Shown here: in pieces, positions 7,091 to 12,468 of the stretch
How the letters are laid out: each line of letters begins with the position of its first letter
Numbering within the stretch: the first letter of the stretch is position 1
Assembly: GCA_038106575.1 (NCBI GenBank)
Contig: JAYOED010000064.1
Span: 1-12,468 of the forward strand
Length of the DNA: 12,468 bases
Reading direction: 5' to 3'
From: Ga0077527 sp038106575
GTDB taxonomy: Bacteria > Pseudomonadota > Gammaproteobacteria > Burkholderiales > SG8-41
Notes under the pieces: model-generated
What the model saw: only the letters and a program-made list of their open reading frames with translations
The model's database searches: none
What the model was told of the DNA's origin: nothing
Position numbers and translations under genes: made by a program

Positions 7091-8220
7091 TGCAAAACGG
7101 CTCCGGACTTTTGTTTCTCGTTGATGGCGTCGATGAAGAACTTGACGCCCCAATTGGGAAGTGACGCGCGCATATAACTTCCCCAGATCGGGTCGCTGCC
7201 CGGCAGGCCGCCTCGCAGCCGAGCATCACGGCAAAAGAACTGCTGGCTTTTTACAAATTCCAGCACTGCAGATCCGGTACGGTACCAAGCGGCGTCCTTA
7301 AGGTGGCGCGACAGCCGAAAGGCGACCGCGGCCCATTGTGCTAGGCCGGTCAGGCATTTTCCCGCGTTGGCGACGCCGTAATCGGCCTTGTACTGCGAGC
7401 GCAGGATACCATCGCGCCGGGTCACCTCGCGCAGTTTCTCCGCGAAGGTCCAGGCTGCATCGAACAACGCGGCCTCCGCTGTTTCGTCGTAACCGTCGAG
7501 CAAGCCTTCGATGACGTAAACCATCGTATGAAGATACGGCGGTGAAGCATCGAACGACAGATGACGGAAAAAGCCGTTAGCCTGCTGCTGCGCCACGGTC
7601 CAGCGCAGGTTGTTGAGCCCCGCTTCGCGGATGCGGTCATCGGCCAGAAGGCGCCCGGCGACGGCAAGCGCCGCGCCAACCCGCGTGTAGTAGCTATGCG
7701 GAATCCCGTTGTAGGCGCCGCGCACGAAACTGCCGTCGGGTTCCTGCATGGCGCAGAGCCAGAGCGCGGCGCGGCGCGCCGTGCCCAAATTGGCCAGGTC
7801 CGGTGCATTAACCAATAACCCATTAAAACCAATGAGAATTTGCCCCGTATCGAAAACCTGCGGGCGGCCCGAAAGGTCGGCGAAACTACCGTCGGCTGCC
7901 TGGATCGAGCGCAACCACCGGACCGCGGCACCAACCGAATCGCGATAGACGCCCCGGTCGGTGCGCGCGGCAACGGCACACAGTGTCGGCAGGATATATC
8001 CCGTGGTCTCGGGATAAGCGGGCTGCCAGCCGCGCAACAGATGAAACGAATGGGCATAACCGCCCCCATCCACCGCGCGCTGGGCTTCCAGCAGCCAATC
8101 GGCCGCCGCGAGAAGATGCTCATCGTCGGAACGCGCCTGCCCACGCGACGTCGTCGCGCGCCATAGGATCGGGGCCCTGATGACGGCGAGCGGCAGCAGC
8201 CGCAGCGCGGACGTCAGCAC
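7087..8220 (-). CDS. Alpha/alpha-toroid (prenyltransferase/squalene-oxidase-repeat-like) protein
   Basis: The 377-residue protein has repeated helix-turn units with a W..xxQxxDGxF pattern: WLLEAQRAVDGGGY (42-55), WLRSIQAADGSF (102-113), WLCAMQEPDGSF (154-165) and a degenerate WTVAQQQANGFF (207-218). This is the hallmark of terpenoid-cyclase/prenyltransferase-like alpha/alpha barrels. Later motifs include YLHTMVYVIEGLLDGY (229-244), GKCLTGLAQWA (287-297) and a C-terminal block, PIWGSYM...PNWGVKFFIDAI (344-366). It lacks the DDxxD or DxDD signature of real terpene cyclases, so an isoprenoid role is not supported; proteins of this type in polysaccharide loci might act on glycans (lyase, hydrolase or epimerase folds share the toroid), but this is inference. 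The start is GTG at 8220 without a clear ribosome-binding site, 34 bp after the epimerase stop. The stop overlaps the next gene's ATG. Confidence 0.75.
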   Translation of the reverse strand: MLTSALRLLPLAVIRAPILWRATTSRGQARSDDEHLLAAADWLLEAQRAVDGGGYAHSFHLLRGWQPAYPETTGYILPTLCAVAARTDRGVYRDSVGAAVRWLRSIQAADGSFADLSGRPQVFDTGQILIGFNGLLVNAPDLANLGTARRAALWLCAMQEPDGSFVRGAYNGIPHSYYTRVGAALAVAGRLLADDRIREAGLNNLRWTVAQQQANGFFRHLSFDASPPYLHTMVYVIEGLLDGYDETAEAALFDAAWTFAEKLREVTRRDGILRSQYKADYGVANAGKCLTGLAQWAAVAFRLSRHLKDAAWYRTGSAVLEFVKSQQFFCRDARLRGGLPGSDPIWGSYMRASLPNWGVKFFIDAINEKQKSGAVLQ

Positions 8221-8254
8221 GGGATTGGCACGACCGTGCAGGCGCGCGGCCCCT

Positions 8255-8794
8255 TCAAGAAGCGAAATCCGGCCAGCTCACATCCCTGTCTGACATGAGC
8301 GAAGCGGCAAAAAGCCAATCGATGGCAAAGGCCGGGTCGTTCCAGCGCATGCCGTGGGCCAGATCGGAAGCGTAGCTGTCGCCCATCTGGTAGAACACCT
8401 CGCTCGCGTCTACCAAGGTCAGAAATCCGTGGGCGCCGCCGGGCGGAATATAGATAGCGTTGCACCGCTCCGCAGACAGTTCGGCCGCCACCCAGCGGCG
8501 AAAACTCGGCGACCGGCGCCAAAGGTCGACCGCCACGTCGAATACCCGCCTGGCGGTGCAGCGCACCAGCTTGGGCTCAGCTTGGGGTTCGATCTGATAA
8601 CGCATCCCGCGTAACGTGCCGCGGCGCAGATTGAACAACGTGATGCACTGAGGCCAGGATACCGGCAGGCCCGCAGCGGCGAAGATGGCTTCATCGTAAG
8701 TGTACGCGAAGGAACCGCACTCGTGGGCCTGGACCGTCACCTCGCCCTGAAAGAGGCCTTGAATTTCCGTCGGTATCAGGCGCACTTTTTTCAT
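8255..8794 (-). CDS. RmlC-like dTDP-4-dehydrorhamnose 3,5-epimerase family protein with His-to-Arg change
   Basis: The 179-residue cupin protein matches the RmlC family through its length: GTLRGMRYQ (59-67), PKLVRCTARRVFDVAVDLW (74-92), IPPGGAHGF (116-124), EVFYQMGDSY (132-141) and GMRWNDPAF (148-156). RmlC enzymes epimerise C3 and C5 of dTDP-4-keto-6-deoxyglucose on the way to dTDP-L-rhamnose or related sugars. Lys75, Tyr135, Tyr141 and Asp153 are kept, but residue 65, where the family has its catalytic His (LRG-x-H-Y/F-Q), is Arg, and the usual ERG near the N-terminus reads ECG (25-27). The ATG at 8794 is preceded by GAGGGGA and gives the usual family start and length; a GTG at 8860 directly after the upstream stop would add 22 atypical residues. 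It may be inactive, regulatory, or changed in specificity. Confidence 0.86.
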   Translation of the reverse strand: MKKVRLIPTEIQGLFQGEVTVQAHECGSFAYTYDEAIFAAAGLPVSWPQCITLFNLRRGTLRGMRYQIEPQAEPKLVRCTARRVFDVAVDLWRRSPSFRRWVAAELSAERCNAIYIPPGGAHGFLTLVDASEVFYQMGDSYASDLAHGMRWNDPAFAIDWLFAASLMSDRDVSWPDFAS

Positions 8795-8860
8795 TCCCCT
8801 CAGATGCACCGCAGGGCTGCATCGATCATACATGGCGCTGAAAGAACCGCCAGTTTGCAC

Positions 8861-9538
8861 TCAAGCGGGTTTGCGCGCGGGACGCCAGAAACCGAGCAGG
8901 CCCCGCGACGGCCGGGTCGTGAAATCGCGCGGGTTGCCGATATAGACCGTGTCGTCGGCGAGATCATGGTCGAGCACCAGCGATTCCGCCGCGACAGTGC
9001 AATTGCGCCCGATGCGGCTGTTGCCCAGTACCGCCGCCCCCGGCCGCAAGGTCAGAAATTCACCCAGCGTCGGGTAGACGTCGTTATTGCTGCCCACGCC
9101 GCAGCGCTGGTACACGGTCAGATAATCAGCGTAGCGGCCGCGGCCCAACACCGTACCCAGAGGATGCACGAATAAGAAGACCGACGGCAGTTCCACTTCA
9201 TAAAAGGCGTCGATGCCGTGCAGAGCCTTGTTGAGCAGATAGATCTTCGACGCCACGTCACCGCCGACCCCCGCCCTGTGGGCGGCATTAGCGAGGAGAT
9301 AGAGAAACATCGCGAACTGGTCGCCGTGTAGATGGTTGAAAACGACGCTTTGGCCATCGAAGAAATACTTGTTGTCTACGTGACTGAAACAATACTCCAG
9401 CCGCGGCAGGACGTCGGACAACAAGCCGCGTACGGTATCGCCCGAGACCAGCCGGCCGTCGTTGAACAGGTGATTGACCTGCTCCGCCACGTAAGCGGCC
9501 AACGCGTCCTCGGTCAGTGTTTTGCGAAGGGCGGTCAT
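8861..9538 (-). CDS. Left-handed beta-helix acyltransferase (CysE/serine acetyltransferase-like)
   Basis: The 225-residue protein has an alpha-helical N-terminal half and a C-terminal hexapeptide-repeat region. VHPLGTVLGRGRYADY (124-139) and the following turns GVGSNNDVYPTLGEFLTL, AAVLGNSRIGRNCTV and VYIGNPRDF carry the [LIV]-G-x4 periodicity of left-handed beta-helix enzymes. The arrangement, with His125 at the first coil, recalls serine acetyltransferase. In a polysaccharide cluster the likely job is O- or N-acylation (probably acetylation from acetyl-CoA) of a nucleotide sugar or glycan rather than cysteine synthesis. The family is clear but acceptor unknown. The ATG at 9538 has an AGGA about 7 bases upstream, and the gene lies 14 bp after the HisF-like stop, so it is within the same operon as the amidotransferase trio. 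Confidence 0.83.
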   Translation of the reverse strand: MTALRKTLTEDALAAYVAEQVNHLFNDGRLVSGDTVRGLLSDVLPRLEYCFSHVDNKYFFDGQSVVFNHLHGDQFAMFLYLLANAAHRAGVGGDVASKIYLLNKALHGIDAFYEVELPSVFLFVHPLGTVLGRGRYADYLTVYQRCGVGSNNDVYPTLGEFLTLRPGAAVLGNSRIGRNCTVAAESLVLDHDLADDTVYIGNPRDFTTRPSRGLLGFWRPARKPA

Positions 9539-9552
9539 TGGATCATCCTAGC

Positions 9553-10335
9553 TCAAAGCGCCGGCATGCTACGTACCGGAAGCCCGCTGTCGGTCAGGTG
9601 CTGGCGTACCAGTTCGAAACCCTTGCCGATGAAGGCGAACAGGTTGCCGGTAGCGGCCGCCTCGACGTTGGGCCGCGCCAGTACGCCAGAAAAATGAACC
9701 GGCTTGCCGGCACCACCCGCCACGATCAGGGGCACGTTGATGGCCCGACAGGCGTCGATCAGGGCCTCATCGAAGCCGGTGCCCGTGCCATCGCGGTCGA
9801 TGCTGTTGACCATCACCTCCCCCACTCCCAGGGCACTCATCCGTTCCAAGTGTTCGCGTAACGGCAGTCCTGGCTGCGCGCCGTTGGCGATGCGCGACAT
9901 GTAGTTGCCGCCGTCAAGCTTGACGTCGATCTCGCCCACCACCGCCTGGGCTCCGAAGCGGGACACGCAGTCGTGCACCAGATCGGGGTCGGTATGGATG
10001 GGCGAATTGAAAATGATCTTGTCCGCACCCAGCTCGAAACAACGCCGTGCATCCGCGAGGCAGCGGATGCCGCCGCCTAGCGTCAGCGGCACGAAGGTTT
10101 CGCGCATCAAGACGCCCAAGGCTTCGGCGAACGATTCGCCACCGCAACGCACCGCGTCGGGCTTGCGGCTGACGTCGAGCAGGACGATTTCATCGATGAA
10201 ACGGCCGATGTTCTTGAAGCGGAATTTCTCGACCAGCCAGCGGGCGTCACCGACCCGCTGCAGCCGGAAATTCCGGCTCAGTAAAAACGCGCCGGAATCG
10301 AAATAGAGAATGAAGATCAGTCGCTTTTTGAGCAT
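9553..10335 (-). CDS. wbuZ: HisF-like (WbuZ/HisF2-type) ammonia-channel partner of the sugar amidotransferase
   Basis: The 260-residue TIM barrel aligns with HisF: start MLKKRLIFIL, phosphate-binding GGGIR (87-91), EIDVKL with Asp137 (HisF Asp130 position), SIDRDGTGTGFD (178-189) and a second phosphate loop GGAG (207-210). At the first catalytic position, where HisF reads CLDV with Asp11, this protein has ILYF with Tyr11. Loss of that Asp is what distinguishes the WbuZ/HisF2 paralogues found in O-antigen loci from true histidine-pathway HisF. Together with the HisH-like glutaminase it is thought to deliver ammonia from glutamine to the sugar amidotransferase. The ATG at 10335 lies 19 bp inside the 3' end of the HisH-like gene, implying translational coupling. 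There are no other his genes nearby, so a histidine role is unlikely. Confidence 0.9.
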   Translation of the reverse strand: MLKKRLIFILYFDSGAFLLSRNFRLQRVGDARWLVEKFRFKNIGRFIDEIVLLDVSRKPDAVRCGGESFAEALGVLMRETFVPLTLGGGIRCLADARRCFELGADKIIFNSPIHTDPDLVHDCVSRFGAQAVVGEIDVKLDGGNYMSRIANGAQPGLPLREHLERMSALGVGEVMVNSIDRDGTGTGFDEALIDACRAINVPLIVAGGAGKPVHFSGVLARPNVEAAATGNLFAFIGKGFELVRQHLTDSGLPVRSMPAL

Positions 10336-10946
10336 AACAGGAATGACTTGAGAAGCGCCAAGCCGGCTTCGCCGGATTTTTCGGGATGGAACTGGGTAGC
10401 GAAAACGTTGTCGCGCTGCAGGGCCGAGATGATGCGTACGCCCTCGTATTCCGTGTAGGCTAGGGCGATATCCGCCGCCGGCGCCGCCACATTGTGTAGG
10501 GCGAAGGAGTGGATGAAATAATAGTCCGTTCCGACGAGGGACTTGAGGAAGGCCGAGTCCCCTTCGGTCGCTTCAACCGAATTAAATCCGACATGCGGTG
10601 TCTTGCCGGTGCAGCCGAGTTTTTTCAGGCTTTCAACCCGGCCATCGACCAAACCCAGACCCGGCAGCGACCCTTCTTCGCTGGCATTACACAGAACCTG
10701 AAGGCCGAGGCAAATGCCCAAGACCGGCTTGCCGCCTTCGGCGAAGTCTTTTATCGCGTCGGCGAAACCCGATTGGCGCAGCGTCGTCATCGCGGCGTCG
10801 AACGCGCCCACACCGGGCAGCACGATGGCGTCATGCCCACCGAGATCTTCCGGGGTATCGATGACTGCAGCCGACACGGAAAGATAGGCGAACGCGTTCA
10901 ACAACGACCCGAAGTTGCCGATCTTATAGTCGATGATGCCTATCAT
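10317..10946 (-). CDS. wbuY: HisH-like glutamine amidotransferase (WbuY/HisH2-type)
   Basis: The 209-residue class I glutamine amidotransferase has the nucleophile Cys79 in GICLGLQVL (77-85) and the His187/Glu189 pair in QFHPEKS (185-191), with PGVGAF (44-49) and PHVGFN (117-122) as in HisH. It would hydrolyse glutamine to ammonia for the HisF-like barrel and the sugar amidotransferase. The ATG at 10946 gives the canonical start MIGIIDYKIGNFGS; 29 further upstream codons lie inside the neighbouring gene's 3' end and are rejected. It starts 4 bp after the amidotransferase stop and overlaps the HisF-like gene by 19 bp, so the three are one translational unit. All catalytic residues are intact. 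Confidence 0.92.
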   Translation of the reverse strand: MIGIIDYKIGNFGSLLNAFAYLSVSAAVIDTPEDLGGHDAIVLPGVGAFDAAMTTLRQSGFADAIKDFAEGGKPVLGICLGLQVLCNASEEGSLPGLGLVDGRVESLKKLGCTGKTPHVGFNSVEATEGDSAFLKSLVGTDYYFIHSFALHNVAAPAADIALAYTEYEGVRIISALQRDNVFATQFHPEKSGEAGLALLKSFLLCSKSD

Positions 10947-10950
10947 CGGA

Positions 10951-12075
10951 TTAATGAATGTCGAAGGTCGGCTGCCAGAACTTGCCCACTTTCTCGAACA
11001 GCGCCTTATTGGCGTGCTGATCGAGTACGGCATAAAATTGTTCTTCTCTCATCTGGTAATATTCCACATAGGCCGGAAGGTATTTTTCGGGAAAGTGATT
11101 GTCATAGAGGCGGACGAGCTCCACTCCCTGCTCCCGCGTCAGGGCGTCACGCCGGATGTCGATCCCCACATCTTGGGTCGCGCGACCGAAGCCGAATTTC
11201 AGGTACATCATGTAGGTGTGCAGGTCGTACAACAGGTTGTCGTTCTGCGAAAAATTCGTGTAGGTGCCGGTATTGCGGTCTTCACGGTCGATCAAGCCGC
11301 AATGGACTTTCGATACAACATAGTTTCGATAGGAATCCCAGTCCTCGAAATAGGACCAGTGGGCCATTTCGATGTTCGTTTCCTCGCCCGCGCCGAAATC
11401 CCAGAAATAGTGCTCCGTCGGGCTCAGGCTGCGGATTGTCTCCGCCGTCCGTCCTTCGAGGAAGACCCGCTTCGCGAACTCACTGGAAAATGTTGGCCGG
11501 TCTTTCGATTCGGTGGAGCCGCCGTACTCGATCTCGCCGTCTTCTCCGTACATGATCAGAGTGATATCGAAGGCCTTCGCGATGCGGATCACGCTGGTGA
11601 AAATCGACGTGGTCCAGCCGTACAAGGGTCGGCCTTGCTCGACGAAGCCGCGCTTGTTGAGAAGACGCATCGTCTCGTAAGGGGGGTTGACCTCGATCAG
11701 CGAAAAACCAGCCTTCTTGAAATTTTCCAGGTTGTCGTAGCCGATATGCGAGCGCAGGGGCGGATTTACGGTGACACAGAGCGGGTTGAGGCCAAACCGA
11801 CTTCTACACGTGTGCGCAACATAGGAACCATCCTTTCCGCCGCTGACCGGAATGATGAGATCGAACCCGTCCTTCTTGCGGTGTTTAGCCAGCAACGCCT
11901 CGAGGGCCTTGAGGCGGGGCGTCCAGTCGAGAGTTTTCTTTTCTTCCGACCAGACACACGCGTTACAGCGACCCTTGTCATCGAACTCGATCCGGTTGCG
12001 GGTCGACATATTTAGGCAGGTCGTGCACCAGTAAGGGCTTTTATTTTGTTTTTCCAATTTTATTCTTTGTTCCAA
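10951..12075 (-). CDS. wbuX: N-acetyl sugar amidotransferase (WbuX/WbpG/PseA family)
   Basis: The 374-residue protein has two CxxC pairs (C17-x2-C20, C37-x2-C40), a zinc-ribbon-like start, followed by the PP-loop VSGGKDGS (77-84) that binds ATP, and the family-typical MYGEDGEIEYGGSTES. Members such as E. coli WbuX, P. aeruginosa WbpG and C. jejuni PseA convert an N-acetyl group on a nucleotide-linked sugar to an acetamidino group. Ammonia comes from the HisH/HisF-like pair, which follows immediately. The start codon is probably TTG at 12075; another TTG at 12057 is an alternative, and neither has a strong ribosome-binding site. The CxxC lies at residue 17, so the true start must be at or before about residue 14. 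The substrate sugar (for example a FucNAc, pseudaminic or legionaminic type) cannot be told, because the sugar-synthesis genes are not in the window. Confidence 0.92.
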   Translation of the reverse strand: MEQRIKLEKQNKSPYWCTTCLNMSTRNRIEFDDKGRCNACVWSEEKKTLDWTPRLKALEALLAKHRKKDGFDLIIPVSGGKDGSYVAHTCRSRFGLNPLCVTVNPPLRSHIGYDNLENFKKAGFSLIEVNPPYETMRLLNKRGFVEQGRPLYGWTTSIFTSVIRIAKAFDITLIMYGEDGEIEYGGSTESKDRPTFSSEFAKRVFLEGRTAETIRSLSPTEHYFWDFGAGEETNIEMAHWSYFEDWDSYRNYVVSKVHCGLIDREDRNTGTYTNFSQNDNLLYDLHTYMMYLKFGFGRATQDVGIDIRRDALTREQGVELVRLYDNHFPEKYLPAYVEYYQMREEQFYAVLDQHANKALFEKVGKFWQPTFDIH

Positions 12076-12168
12076 TAAGTTACCGCAACGTGACGGCGAA
12101 TTCCGTGACCCCGATCATATACTTTTGAAGTAGGAACTCAAGCGAGGGACGGCACCGCCACATGTGCT

Positions 12169-12468
12169 TCAACCGGTGATTACCTTGAGCCGCGCACGAA
12201 TCAAAAAAAGTGCCGCCGACGCAACCGCGCCATAGGTAATCCCGCCGAAGCACAGGCGCCCCCAGGCACCATTGATCCAGGACGCAGCTTCGCGACCAGC
12301 CAGGACCGCCAAAACCGAGACCACAGCGACAAAGACGGCGTACCTGCCGACCCGTCCCCACCGCACGGTAATGCCGCAACGCCCCGCCAGTACCGCGCTG
12401 ACTATGAAACCGGCGGCGCTGTCCGACACCATCATCCAAGCCAGCCCCCGCACGCCCCAACCCAGCAC
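12169..12468 (-). CDS. Probable Wzx-type polysaccharide flippase, C-terminal end (truncated by window edge)
   Basis: The frame is open from the window edge for 99 codons to a TGA. It is strongly hydrophobic with basic loops: a helix around residues 8-27, then a short basic linker (CGITVRWGRVGRY), a helix at about 44-58, and a last helix (LCFGGITYGAVASAALFLI) followed by RARLKVITG. This layout matches the C-terminal helices of Wzx/MATE-like O-antigen flippases, and a flippase is expected beside the sugar-modification genes, but the assignment rests on hydropathy and position rather than a diagnostic motif. A polymerase or other polytopic protein is possible. It is followed by a 93-bp gap before the amidotransferase gene. 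Confidence 0.55.
   Translation of the reverse strand: MLGWGVRGLAWMMVSDSAAGFIVSAVLAGRCGITVRWGRVGRYAVFVAVVSVLAVLAGREAASWINGAWGRLCFGGITYGAVASAALFLIRARLKVITG

Noticed and set aside
7087..8220. Terpene or squalene cyclase for hopanoid synthesis
   Set aside because: It has toroid QxxDG repeats only; it is about 377 residues rather than 600-700, has no DxDD motif, and sits in a glycan cluster.
8795..8860. Extended N-terminus of the RmlC-like protein from GTG at 8860
   Set aside because: The extra 22 residues do not fit the family start, whereas the ATG at 8794 has GAGGGGA before it and gives the usual length.
9553..10946. Histidine biosynthesis genes hisH and hisF
   Set aside because: The HisF-like protein lacks Asp11, and the neighbour is a PP-loop sugar amidotransferase rather than other his genes; this is the O-antigen paralogue pair.
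10509..12015. Long plus-strand open frames (10509-11555 and 10933-12015)
   Set aside because: They lie antisense to the wbuX and wbuY genes, whose catalytic motifs are unambiguous; the antisense translations are low-complexity mirror products of GC-rich coding sequence.

Overview
The window is a surface-polysaccharide (O-antigen, capsule or exopolysaccharide) biosynthesis region of a Gram-negative bacterium. Most of it is GC-rich, with G/C-ending codons. The gene families (a methyltransferase with a NoeA-like look, a small LDPTTGS membrane protein, a toroid protein paired with an HprK-like kinase) suggest a proteobacterium, probably an alphaproteobacterium. That placement is inference; there is no rRNA or housekeeping marker to confirm it.

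Layout. (1) Positions 1-1908, minus strand, comparatively AT-rich: a three-gene unit read right to left. It encodes a 73-residue membrane protein with an LDPTTGS motif, a 465-residue two-part protein with a SAM methyltransferase C-terminus, and the N-terminus of a multi-pass membrane protein that leaves the window. (2) Positions 1909-2445: an AT-rich divergent intergenic stretch with no convincing gene. (3) Positions 2446-4671, plus strand: a zinc-binding-type SAM methyltransferase followed 6 bp later by a phytanoyl-CoA-dioxygenase-like Fe(II)/2-oxoglutarate oxygenase. (4) Positions 4676-12468, minus strand: a long cluster converging on region 3 with only 4 bp between stop codons. In transcription order it holds the C-terminus of a probable Wzx flippase, an N-acetyl sugar amidotransferase (WbuX/WbpG/PseA family), its HisH-like and HisF-like partners (WbuY/WbuZ), a left-handed beta-helix acyltransferase, an RmlC-like epimerase, an alpha/alpha-toroid protein, an HprK-like P-loop protein, and after a 123-bp gap a GT-B glycosyltransferase.

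How the genes fit together. The amidotransferase trio is the known signature for making an acetamidino or amide group on an N-acetyl sugar: the HisH-like subunit makes ammonia from glutamine, the HisF-like barrel channels it, and the PP-loop enzyme activates the sugar. The acyltransferase, epimerase-like protein, methyltransferases and oxygenase would decorate the glycan further, the glycosyltransferase assembles the repeat, and the flippase exports it.

Most notable points: the RmlC-like protein has Arg where the catalytic His belongs; the HisF-like protein has Tyr where HisF has its catalytic Asp11; the glycosyltransferase gene carries a run of nine G near its 5' end, a possible phase-variation tract; the N-terminal half of the 465-residue methyltransferase carries a kinase-like D-x4-N...D pattern; and the toroid and HprK-like genes are fused by an ATGA overlap and have no obvious assigned role. 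No CRISPR array, tRNA, rRNA, insertion sequence or complete prophage gene was seen.
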